Below are positions 42,254 to 51,500 of a stretch of 64,000 nt of DNA, piece after piece (the stretch's first letter is position 1; the number at the start of each line of letters is the position of its first letter). Location: NCBI GenBank assembly GCA_963704075.1, contig CAVPGV010000020.1, positions 62,001 through 126,000 of the forward strand, in the 5' to 3' direction. Position numbers and translations under genes: made by a program. The notes below the pieces were generated by a model. The model did not search any database and was not told where the DNA came from. It saw nothing but the letters and a program-made list of their open reading frames with translations. The DNA comes from JADKAV01 sp963704075 (lineage in GTDB: Bacteria > Actinomycetota > Actinomycetes > S36-B12 > UBA10799).

Positions 42254-43984
42254 CAGTCCTCCCGTTCCCAGGCCGGCGCGAGGTCGCGCGCGGTCGTGAT
42301 CAGATCATTGCTGGTACCGGCAGGCACCATCGGCCAGACCATCGCGTCGCGGTGGACCTGGAAGTCGATGACAACCGGGGCGTCGTTGAGCGCCATCGCC
42401 TTCTCGATGACGGCATCGACCTCTTCGCGACTACTCGCCCGCAATCCGTAACACCCGTAGGCCTCGGCGAGCTTCACGAAGTCGGGGAACTGGTGGGACT
42501 GCAGGTCCGTGTTGGAGTAGCGCTCGTTGTAGAACAGCGTCTGCCACTGCCGGACCATACCCAGGCTCGAGTTGTTGATCAGCGCGACCTTGATCGGGAT
42601 GTTGTTGATCGCGCACGTCGCGAGTTCCTGGTTGGTCATCTGGAAGCAGCCGTCGCCGTCGATCGCCCAGACCACGGCATCCGGGTTGCCGACCTTCGCG
42701 CCCATGGCCGCGGGCACCGCGTAGCCCATCGTGCCCGAGGCCGCCGGAGTTGAGCCAGTGCCCGGGCTTCTCGTAGTCGATGAACTGGCTGGCCCACATC
42801 TGATGCTGACCGACACCGGCGCAGTAGATCGCGTCCGGTCCGGCGATCTGGCCCAGCCGCTCGATCACGTACTGCGGCTCGAGGGCGTCCGGGTGCTCCT
42901 CGTAGCCGCGCGGGAAACGCTTCTTCCACCCGTTGAGGACCTCCCACCAGTCGGCGATGTCGATGTCGTCCTTGCGGCCGCTCAGCGCCGCGATCAGCCC
43001 CGCGATGGTCGCCTTGGCGTCCCCCACGATCGGGACGTCGGCGTGGCGGTTCTTGCCGATCTCCGCCGGATCGATGTCGGCGTGGATGACCTTCGCGTCG
43101 GGGGCGAACGAGTCGAGCTTGCCGGTGACGCGGTCGTCGAACCGGGTTCCCAGCGCGATCAGCAGGTCGCTCTTCTGCAACGCCCCGACCGCCGGGACGG
43201 TGCCGTGCATGCCGGGCATCCCGAGGTTCTGCGGGTGGCTGTCGGGAAAGGCACCGCGGGCCATCAGCGTGGTGACCACCGGGATGCCCGTCAGTTCTGC
43301 CAGCGTGAGCAGTTCCTGGGAGGCACCCGAGCGCACGATCCCGCCACCGACGTACAGCACCGGCCGCTCGGACTTGGCGATCATCTTGGCGGCTTCTTTG
43401 ATCTGCTTGCCGTGCGGCTGGGTGGTGGGCCGGTAGCCGGGCAGGTCGATCGCGTCGGGCCATTCGAAGGTTGTTTGGGCGGCCAGGGCGTCCTTGCTGA
43501 TGTCGACAAGGACCGGCCCCGGCCGCCCGGTGCCCGCCAGGTGGAACGCCTCGGCGATCACGCGCGGGATCTCCGCGGGATCGGTGACGAGGTAGTTGTG
43601 CTTGACAATCGGCATGGTGATGCCGGAGATGTCAGCTTCCTGGAAGGCGTCCGTGCCGATCGCGGCACTCGGCACCTGGCCGGTGATCGCGACGATCGGG
43701 ACCGAGTCCATGTAGGCATCGGCGATGGGGGTGACGAGGTTGGTGGCGCCGGGGCCGGAGGTCGCCATGCAGACCCCGACTTTGCCGGATGTCTGTGCGT
43801 ACCCCTCGGCGGCGTGGCCTGCGCCCTGTTCGTGGCGCACCAGGATGTGGCGTACCTGGTCGGAGTCCATCAGTGGGTCGTAGGCGGGCAGGATCGCGCC
43901 GCCGGGGATGCCGAACACGGTGTCCACACCGGCATGCTCCAGCGACTTGATGAGACTGGCCGCACCGGTCATGTGCTCTGCCAT
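42253..43984 (-). CDS. ilvB: acetolactate synthase catalytic subunit, frame broken once
   Basis: TPP-dependent enzyme of about 576 aa, first common step to Val and Ile. The first frame gives GVDTVFGIPGGAILPAYD, HEQGAGHAAEGYAQTSGKVGV, SGPGATNLVTPIADA and GTRFDDRVTGKL, up to HWLNSGGLG. The second gives GYAVPAAMGAK, the TPP motif IDGDGCFQMTNQELATCAINNIPIKVALINN and VPAGTSN to the stop at 42253. The break is one extra C in CCC at 42734-42736. The enzyme is needed for Val, Ile and Leu synthesis, so a sequence error is more likely than a real mutation. ATG 43984 has GGAAGGAAG upstream. Confidence 0.95.
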
Positions 43985-44001
43985 TGCGCTTCCTTCCAAT
44001 G

Positions 44002-44036
44002 AAAAACCCCCCGACCCGAATTGGGTTGCGGAGGGT
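44002..44036 (-). terminator. ilvB attenuator terminator
   Basis: On the minus strand, CCCTCCGCAACCC (plus 44023-44035) pairs with GGGTCGGGGGG (44007-44017) around a 5-nt loop, followed by TTTTT. It lies 18 nt before ilvB and downstream of the leader peptide. Confidence 0.8.
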
Positions 44037-44059
44037 AGCGCGCCTGGGCCTTCTGGGGC

Positions 44060-44095
44060 CTAGACGCGCTCGCTTACGAGAATGAACTTCTGCAC
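44060..44095 (-). CDS. ilvB leader peptide MQKFILVSERV
   Basis: 11-codon frame GTG...TAG encoding MQKFILVSERV, with consecutive Ile-Leu-Val codons (ATT CTC GTA), the three amino acids made by this pathway. The promoter fixes the transcript start at or next to the GTG, so the leader is leaderless itself. A GC-rich pause stem (AGCGCG/CGCGCT, 44038-44071) and the terminator follow. Multivalent attenuation by Ile, Leu and Val is inferred. Confidence 0.78.
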   Translation of the reverse strand: MQKFILVSERV

Positions 44096-44101
44096 ACCGA
44101 A

Positions 44102-44130
44102 AGAGTAACCTGCCTGGCTGAGGCTGCCAA
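44102..44130 (-). promoter_or_regulatory. ilvB leader promoter
   Basis: Minus-strand -35 TTGGCA (44125-44130), spacer of exactly 17 nt, -10 TACTCT (44102-44107), then 6 nt to the leader GTG. The best-formed promoter in the window. Confidence 0.8.
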
Positions 44131-44150
44131 CTCGGGGTCGGCGCTGAGGC

Positions 44151-44430
44151 GCCAGCCACCGCCCCCGCGGGACTTAGGACGTAGCACGTCAGTCAGTGAC
44201 CACATCCGACCAAAGTCTCCGCCAGCCACCACCCCCGCGGGACTTAGGACGTAGCACGTCAGTCAGTGACCACATCCGACCAAAGTCTCCGCCAGCCACC
44301 ACCCCCGCGGGACTTAGGACGTAGCACGTCAGTCAGTGACCACATCCGACCAAAGTCTCCGCCAGCCACCGCCCCCGCGGGACTTAGGACACAGCACGTC
44401 AGTCAGTGACCAGATCCGACCAAAGCCCGT
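44151..44430. repeat. four 70-bp tandem repeats
   Basis: Head-to-tail units at 44151, 44221, 44291 and 44361. Units 1-3 differ at one base; unit 4 diverges at a few positions and over its last bases. Each contains the small dyad GACGT-AGC-ACGTC and the block GTCAGTCAGTGACCACATCC. A related partial copy lies at the 3' end of the DUF559 gene (45402-45436). Confidence 0.95.
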
Positions 44431-44488
44431 CAGAGGCCTTTGTCCACAGGCGATCCCACGAGCCATGGATCGAGCACACCATGAAGGC

Positions 44489-45410
44489 ATGCCTCACATA
44501 GACCCAGAGACCGTCCGACTCCTGCGCGAGCAGGACAACGTGATCGCCGTTTGGCAGGCTCCGACGATGCGACGTGCGATGCAGCGGGCCCGGGCGTCAG
44601 GCGTCTGGACCCGTCTCACGCCACGGGTCTACCTCGCCGCGCCCTGTAGCCCGACTGAACGGCAACGGTTGTGGGCCGCTGTCCTGCATTGCGGCCCGAC
44701 GGCCTGCCTGGCCGGTCGCTCAGCTCTCGTCGCGGCTGGTTGGCGGGGGTCGTTGCAATGGCCTGTGCAGGTCATCACGTCGGAATCCACCCGAGTCCAT
44801 CGTCGGCCCGCGTGGGTCCAGGTCCACCGATCGCGCCTGCAATTCGCCCAGCACGGCTCAGGAATCCCTCGAGTGAACGCCACCCTGGCCGTTGTTCAAG
44901 CCGGCGGCTGGGCACGAACACCACGGGAAGCCATGTTTCTGGTTCTTTCTTCGCTGCAACAGGGGCTCACCACACCAAAGCGCCTACGGCAAGAACTTCT
45001 GGACCGGCCACAGGCCGCCCGCAGGTCTCTACTCCTGGAGCTTGTCGACGAATACTCCTCCGGCGTGTCCAGCCTCAACGAGCGCGAGTTCGCCCGGATC
45101 TGCCGCAGGCACGGACTGCCCCAGCCGATTCGCCAGTCGCGGCGCAAGGACTCCAAGGGCCGGGACAGATACATCGATGCCGAGTTTCAGGCCCACGACG
45201 GCCGACTCATCATGGTCGAGATCGACGGAATGCAGCACCTCGACCCCGAGAACTGGACTGAGGACATAGAGCGACAGAACAGACCTCATGGTGCGCACCG
45301 GCGGTCTACTGCTGCGGGTTTCCACTTTCATGCTGCGGCACGGCCCGGAGTCGTTCGTGGATGCCTTGCGGGAGGCGATCGGGGGACTTCGGACACAATT
45401 GGTCAGCTAG
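44489..45410 (+). CDS. DUF559 endonuclease-like protein with AbiEi-type N-terminus, frame broken once
   Basis: About 306 aa. The N-terminal half (DPETVRLLREQDNVIAVWQ, WTRLTPRVYLAAP) resembles the AbiEi antitoxin-type winged helix seen in many actinobacterial proteins. The C-terminal half (LPQPIRQSRRKDSKGRDRYIDAEF, LIMVEIDGMQHLD) is a VSR-fold DUF559 nuclease domain with the D...E-x-D core. After IERQN one extra A (45281) breaks the frame; the true end DLMVRTGGLLLRVSTFMLRHG reads in the next frame to TAG at 45410. Start uncertain (44465 possible). Flanked by related repeats on both sides, hinting at insertion as a unit. Confidence 0.75.
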
Positions 45411-45436
45411 TGACCAGATCTGACCAAAGTCCCCGC
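45402..45436. repeat. partial copy of the 70-bp repeat
   Basis: AGTGACCAGATCTGACCAAAG closely matches AGTGACCAGATCCGACCAAAG of repeat unit 4. It overlaps the last codons of the DUF559 gene, so the gene is bracketed by repeat-like sequence. Confidence 0.7.
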
Positions 45437-45481
45437 AGGACGTCGGAACAGGCGGGCCGGCCCACAGCCCGGCGCGGCTGG

Positions 45482-45820
45482 CTAGAGCGCGTCGGCGCCC
45501 CGCTCCCCCGTACGCACCCGCACCACCGCATCAACCGTGGTCACCCAGACCTTGCCGTCTCCGATCTTGCCGGTGCGTGCGGCAGAGACGAGCACGTCCA
45601 GGATGTGTCCGGCGTCGTCATCGTCGACAAGAACCTCGAGCCGGACCTTCGGCACCAGGTCGACGACGTACTCCGCACCCCGGTAGACCTCGGTATGTCC
45701 GCGCTGCCGTCCGTACCCGCTGGCTTCGGTCACCGTCATCCCCTCGACGCCCTGCGCCTGCAGGGCAGAGCGCACACGGTCCAAGGCGTGGGGTTTGATG
45801 ACGGCGGTGATCAGCTTCAT
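45482..45820 (-). CDS. PII signal-transduction protein
   Basis: 112 aa, full-length GlnB/GlnK-type. T-loop GRQRGHTEVYRGAEY contains Tyr51, the residue that is uridylylated or adenylylated; the ATP/2-oxoglutarate residues K58-region, RTGKIGDGKV with K90, R101 and R103 are all at canonical positions. It senses nitrogen and energy status. Unusually it is 3 nt downstream of ilvD, with no amtB or glnD nearby. Confidence 0.92.
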   Translation of the reverse strand: MKLITAVIKPHALDRVRSALQAQGVEGMTVTEASGYGRQRGHTEVYRGAEYVVDLVPKVRLEVLVDDDDAGHILDVLVSAARTGKIGDGKVWVTTVDAVVRVRTGERGADAL

Positions 45821-45823
45821 GGC

Positions 45824-47497
45824 TCAGTCGCAGACCGCGCCCCGGGAGGCAGACCCGACCAAACGTGCGTATTTGTGCAGCACCCCGCGTGTGTAGCGCT
45901 GGGGCAAGGGCTCCCAACCCTCGCGGCGGCGCTGCAGTTCATCGTCGTCCACCAGTAGATCCAGGGTGCGACGCCCGATATCGATCCGAACCCGGTCCCC
46001 GTCCTGGACCAAAGCGATCGGCCCACCGTCCACCGCCTCCGGCGCGACGTGACCGACACACAGACCGGTGGTCCCCCCGGAGAAGCGGCCGTCGGTGATC
46101 AGCATGACGTCCTGCCCGAGTCCGGCGCCCTTGATCGCACCGGTGATCATGAGCATCTCCCGCATCCCGGGGCCACCCTTGGGCCCTTCGTAGCGGATGA
46201 TCACGACGTCGCCGGCCTGGATGGTGCCGTCTTCCAGCGCAGCCATCGCCGACTGCTCACGCTCGAAGACCCGTGCGGACCCCTCGAAGACGTCCACGGG
46301 CACACCTGCACTCTTGACCACGGCCCCCTCCGGGCACAACGACCCCGACAGAACGGTGATCCCGCCGTGGCTGTCGAGCGCCGAACCCACGGCGTGCAAG
46401 ATCTTGCCGTCCGGGTCCGACGGCTCAAGTTCAGCCAGGTTCTCGGCGACGGTCTGACCGGTCACTGTCAGGCAGTCTCCGTGCAGCAACCCGGCGTCCA
46501 GCAGGGCCTTCATGACCACGGGCACACCGCCCACCCGGTCGACGTCGCTCATGACGTACCGGCCGAAAGGTTTGAGGTCACCGAGCAGCGGGACCTTCGA
46601 CCCGATCCGGTGGAAGTCCTCGAGTTCGAGGTCCACATCGGCCTCGTGCGCCATCGCCAGCAGGTGCAGCACGGCGTTGGTCGACCCGCCGAGCGCCATC
46701 AGCACCGTGATCGCGTTCTCGAAGGCCTCCTTCGTCATGATCTGGCGGGCGGTGATGCCCTGCCGGATCAGGTTGACAACCGCCTCGCCGGATCGGCGGG
46801 CATAGGAGTCGCGACGCCGGTCCACCGCCGGCGGAGCTGCCGAACCCGGCAGCGAGAGCCCCATCGCCTCCCCGATGCTGGCCATGGTGTTGGCCGTGTA
46901 CATGCCACCGCAGGCTCCCTCGCCGGGACAGATCGCACGCTCGATCTCATCGACCTCCTCGCGCGTGATCAACCCCCGGGCGCAGGCTCCGACCGCCTCG
47001 AACGCGTCGATGATGGTGACGTCGCGGTCCCCGACCTTGCCCGGCAGGATCGAGCCGGCGTAGACGAACACCGACGCCACATCCAGACGGGCCGCGGCCA
47101 TCATCATCCCGGGCAGGCTCTTGTCGCAGCCGGCGAACGTGACCATGCCGTCGAGCATCTCCGCGTTCATGACCGTCTCGACCGAGTCGGCGATGATCTC
47201 CCGGCTGACCAGTGAGAAGTGCATCCCCTCATGACCCATGCTGATGCCGTCGGACACCGAGATCGTGCCGAACTGCAGCGGGAATCCACCGGCCGCATGC
47301 ACACCCTCTTTGGCCGCCTTGGCCAACCGGTCCAGCGACAGGTTGCACGGGGTGATCTCGTTCCAACTGGATGCCACACCGATCTGGGGCTTGTCGAAGT
47401 CCTGGTCGTTCATCCCCACCGCGCGGAGCATGCCACGGGCAGGCGCGCGCTCCAGACCGTCGGTGACAACAGAACTGCGGGGTTTCATGTCGGCCAT
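45824..47497 (-). CDS. ilvD: dihydroxy-acid dehydratase
   Basis: 557 aa Fe-S enzyme, third step to Val and Ile. Cluster cysteines in EITPCNLSLDRLA, FAGCDKSLPGMMMAAARLD and CPGEGACGGMYTANTM; also GGSTNAVLHLLAMA and DGRFSGGTTGLCVGHVAPEA. ATG 47497 lies 6 nt after TAATGT (47504-47509, minus strand) with no ribosome binding site, so it appears leaderless. Forms an operon with the PII gene; no leader peptide is visible. Confidence 0.97.
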   Translation of the reverse strand: MADMKPRSSVVTDGLERAPARGMLRAVGMNDQDFDKPQIGVASSWNEITPCNLSLDRLAKAAKEGVHAAGGFPLQFGTISVSDGISMGHEGMHFSLVSREIIADSVETVMNAEMLDGMVTFAGCDKSLPGMMMAAARLDVASVFVYAGSILPGKVGDRDVTIIDAFEAVGACARGLITREEVDEIERAICPGEGACGGMYTANTMASIGEAMGLSLPGSAAPPAVDRRRDSYARRSGEAVVNLIRQGITARQIMTKEAFENAITVLMALGGSTNAVLHLLAMAHEADVDLELEDFHRIGSKVPLLGDLKPFGRYVMSDVDRVGGVPVVMKALLDAGLLHGDCLTVTGQTVAENLAELEPSDPDGKILHAVGSALDSHGGITVLSGSLCPEGAVVKSAGVPVDVFEGSARVFEREQSAMAALEDGTIQAGDVVIIRYEGPKGGPGMREMLMITGAIKGAGLGQDVMLITDGRFSGGTTGLCVGHVAPEAVDGGPIALVQDGDRVRIDIGRRTLDLLVDDDELQRRREGWEPLPQRYTRGVLHKYARLVGSASRGAVCD

Positions 47498-47503
47498 GGC
47501 GTC

Positions 47504-47509
47504 ACATTA
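47504..47509 (-). promoter_or_regulatory. -10 element of ilvD
   Basis: TAATGT on the minus strand, 6 nt before the ATG. Supports a leaderless ilvD transcript. Confidence 0.6.
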
Positions 47510-47556
47510 GCGCCGGGTGCTCGAGGCGCACGACCTCGCCTGCGACACTGAAAGGG

Positions 47557-48513
47557 ATGTATACGACATTCAGGTTCACCAGCCCTGACGGCACCGAGCT
47601 GCTCGGCTGGACCAACGGCGGCGACGGCCCGGACGTGGTGGTCTGCAATGGCCTCGGCGTGCCACCCGAGGCGTGGCCGCGACTGCTCGACCCACATTGC
47701 GGATACCGGGTGGTCGGGTGGAACCACCGCGGCGGCCTGGGTTCGGGACGGCCGGCCGACCCCGAGCGCATCCGCGTCGAGGATCACGTCGCCGACGCGC
47801 TCGCGCTCATGGAACACACCGGAATCGACCGGGCGCTGCTCGTGGCGTGGTCGCTGGGTGTGAACGTCAGTTTCGAGATCGCCGCCGAACACCCGGACAA
47901 GGTCGCCGGAATGCTGATGTGCGCCGGCGTTCCCGGTGGCACCTACGACGCAGCCTTCGCGACCCTGATGGTGCCACGGCCACTGCGCAAGACCTCCGGA
48001 CTCATGGTCAGCCGGGCCGGGCAACTGCTCGGCAAGCCCTTGAACCTGCTGGCGCACAACGTCCCCAAGGGGAACACGTTCGCCGAAATCCTGCGCCACA
48101 GCGGGTTCATGATGCCCAGCGCGCAGACCAAGGACGTGGTGCCCTGGATCCGCTCGTTCCTGGAACACGACTTCGAGTGGTATTTCCGGCTGATGGTCGC
48201 CGCGGGTGATCACGAACCGATGGACCCCTCCTTCCTGACCTGCCCGATCACCGTGGTGGCCGGCGGATTCGATGTGATGACCTCCATGCGCGATGTCGTC
48301 GCCTTCGCCGACAAGATCGATCACGCCGAGGTCCACGTGTTGCACGGCACACATTTCGTGCCGCTCGAATTCCCCGACGAGATCATGGCGATGCTCGACG
48401 GCCTGCTCATGCGAAGCGACCTGTCCGCGCAGGCCAGTAGAGACGTCGTGCAGCGCGCGGACGGGGAAGCCGCGCTCCTGCAGGAGACCGCCGTGGACCG
48501 CACCGCCGGCTGA
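47557..48513 (+). CDS. alpha/beta-hydrolase fold protein
   Basis: 318 aa. Oxyanion/strand features NGLGVPPEAW and VVGWNHRGGLGSG, nucleophile elbow LLVAWSLGVNVSFEIAAEHPDKV (Ser in AWSLG), Asp near VVAGGFDVMTS and His in LHGTHFVPLEFPDE. The reaction is not identifiable. No signal peptide. Divergent from ilvD. Confidence 0.85.
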   Translation: MYTTFRFTSPDGTELLGWTNGGDGPDVVVCNGLGVPPEAWPRLLDPHCGYRVVGWNHRGGLGSGRPADPERIRVEDHVADALALMEHTGIDRALLVAWSLGVNVSFEIAAEHPDKVAGMLMCAGVPGGTYDAAFATLMVPRPLRKTSGLMVSRAGQLLGKPLNLLAHNVPKGNTFAEILRHSGFMMPSAQTKDVVPWIRSFLEHDFEWYFRLMVAAGDHEPMDPSFLTCPITVVAGGFDVMTSMRDVVAFADKIDHAEVHVLHGTHFVPLEFPDEIMAMLDGLLMRSDLSAQASRDVVQRADGEAALLQETAVDRTAG

Positions 48514-48576
48514 GCCGAACAACTCAACCTATTAGCCCATTGCGGCTGCGGTTTGCCTGAGCCCACAGTTGGGTCC

Positions 48577-51500
48577 ATGCGGATACGCCTCACGGCGTTG
48601 ACAGCGACAACGTCAGCCGCCGTGCTGCTACTGCCCGCTCCGATTGTTGCGGCGCAGGACGTGGCGCCGACCCCGGCAAGCGCCGAGCGAGCGCCGCTGA
48701 CAGGCGGCACGGAACTCACCGCGAAGCCGAAGAAGAAGAAAAGCAAGCGCCGCAGTTACACCACCCCGGGCTACAAGCCGAAACGCAAGATCCTGCCGAC
48801 TATCGCCGTGGACCCGCCGACCCGGCCGCTGATCCAGTTGTCCGACGCGGCCACGCGCCCCCGCGTGCTGCTCGACTCCGCGGGCACCGCACACATCACG
48901 TGGGTCGAGAAGGGTCCTGCTGACCGACCGGGCGATGTGGAGGTCTACTGTCGGCTCCCGCGCGGGGCGCAGGGCTGTGACGCGGTGAAACGCTGGCCCG
49001 AGGCCTACCTGCCCAACCTCGCGGTGGCGGATCTCGGCGGGGTCCAACCACTGGCCGTCAACGACGACCTTGCGCTCGTTTCGAGCCGATATCCGTACGA
49101 CCTCGTTCCCATCCCTGGCCGTCCGCCGAGCAACACACCTGACTACGAGGACGCCGTCGCCACGTTCCTGGACGTCAGTGTGGACGGCGGCGACACGTTC
49201 GCCCCACGCACCTGGATCGGCGATCTGCCGGTGCACGACGCCGCGGTATTCGGCTCAGGCGGCTCTCCCAGCATCATCGCCATCACCGACACGGTCACCG
49301 GTGGTACGAGCATCCAGACCTACCCCAGCGGCACGTCCACCGTGAAGACCGCCTTGGTGGGACCGGGCGACCAGGCGGTCGGCGGCAGGGTCGTCAATGA
49401 TGGTGGGGTTCCCCTCGCCGCCTGGGCCGACTTCTTCGGCAACGGCTTCCTGGGCCGCTGGAACGGAACCGGCGACCCCAACAACGTCGGCACCTGGGAA
49501 CGCGCCCCAATCGGCCCTGCCTCGGAACCATCCCTGGCCAGCGGCCCCGCGGGCACATTCCTGCTGGCGAAGCCGGGTCTCAGCGGCACCCCTGCGCTGC
49601 GGCGGGTCAGCGGAGTGACCGCTGGGACACCTGTCGAGGCGGCACCCGGCGACTTCGCCACCGTTGCGCAGGACGGGGCCGGTGGCGTGTACGTGGGCAG
49701 CGTCGAGCCCGGCCAGCGTGCGAGGTTCCAATTGCAGCGCGGTGACGGCACGTCCTTGGGCCGCGCCACCCCGGTTGCCACCGCCCCCGAGGGTCAGGCT
49801 TTCTCCGAGCCTCGATTTGGTGTCCATCCCGACGGCGGGGGGGTGGTCGTGCTCAACGGCTCGGGCCGTACCTACAACACGTTGTGGGCCACATCCTTCG
49901 GGACACTGGCACCCACCGGACAGGTCGGGCTGGGCAAGAAGCCGGGCGGCGGTGTGGTTGGGCCCGACGCCGTCGTGGAATGCGGGAGGATCGCCTTCGG
50001 TGCGGTGGAGATGCGAACTGAGCAGGGGTGCTTCTTCAACGCCGGGAGTTCTTCGCAAGCCACCGCGACGACTGCAGCGTCCGGCGGCATCCGGGTGGCT
50101 CAGGGCCCCGTCGACCTCAACGGTCTGTGGCTACGCCCGGACCCCGGTGTTCAGATCCAGGTCGACCCGGCGAAGAAGACGATCGACACCACGGGACCGA
50201 TTCAGGTGCAACTCGACGCGGCCGGCGGTCCTATCACGCTGTGGCGGGGCGAACTGCACCTCAAATTGCCCAAACCTCGGGAGCGGACCCTTCTGGCCAG
50301 CTTCGACGCTTCGCAGTTCGCAGCGGTTCTCAAGGGCTTCCCGATCTCCGGGCGCGTGGACGTGGAGCTCACCGACAAGGGCGTCCGGATTCCCGTCTAC
50401 CTGAAACTGCCGAAGGCATTCGCAGGCACCAGGGGCGACGCCGTACTGCGCGCGACAGTCGGCAGTGGGTTGCAGCTGGACTCCCTACGTATCGAGATTG
50501 GCGAGGCGTTCCTGGGCGGACCCACCCTGCGCAACGCCGTACTGGAGTACGCGTCGGGCCAGGACGAGTGGCGCGGCCAGGCAGAACTGCTGATGCCGCC
50601 CGGGCGGGGTTCACTGTCGATCGCCGCCCGGATTCGCTTCTCCGCAGGGGCCTTCCGGGAGGGCGGCGCAGAGGTCGGCTACTACCCCGGCGTTCCCCTG
50701 TTCAAAGGGGTCTACCTGCACAAGGTCCGGGGCAAGTTCGCCCTCGATCCCGTGAGAATCTCCGTAGGCGGGACCATCGGGGTTCTCCCCGCCGGCGCCG
50801 GAACGTTCCTTGTCACCGACGAGGCGGATGCAACAGTGACATTCGGTGTTCCGTGGAAGGCCGAGATGCGCGGAACGTCACGACTCGTCGACACCATCCC
50901 GGTACAGGACATGCGCATGCTCGTGACCGGCGACGGATTCGTCTCCTACACCGGTGGGGTGCGGTACGGCATCGGCGGCGTCCAGTTCGACTCCGGCCTG
51001 TCGTTGGCCTTCGACCTGCAGCGCGAGCTCTTCTCAGGAAGGTTCTCCGGCGGCAAGGTGACCGTCGACTTCCCCGCGCCTGTGCCCGACGTGTCGCTAC
51101 CGATCTCCGACGTGGTGATCAGCAACCGCGGTATCGGCGCGTGCGGCCCGGGTGGGGCAGGGTTCCGGTGGGCCTTCGCCGACTCCTCCCCCGTGCTGTT
51201 CCCCCCATTCGGCTCCTCGTGCAACCTGGGCCCGATCGAGGTGGTGCTCGGTCCACGGCAGGCGAAGGCGAAGTGGCGTCGGGCCGCGTCGGCAGGGCAG
51301 GTGCGCGCTGCGAGCGGAATCCGGCTCTCCGGCGGCAAGCGTGCGTTCCTGCACATCGACGGGGACTCCGCTGCGCCCACCGTCATCCTGATCGACCCGA
51401 AAGGCAACCGCGTCGAACCCGCTGCGCCGGCCACTGTCGCAGAGGCGAAGAAGGCGCGGATCATCGCACTGACCACCGGGACGCAGACGATCGTCTCGAT

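Noticed and set aside
44151..44430. 70-bp repeats as a CRISPR array
   Set aside because: Units are contiguous and nearly identical along their full length, with no variable spacers and no cas genes.
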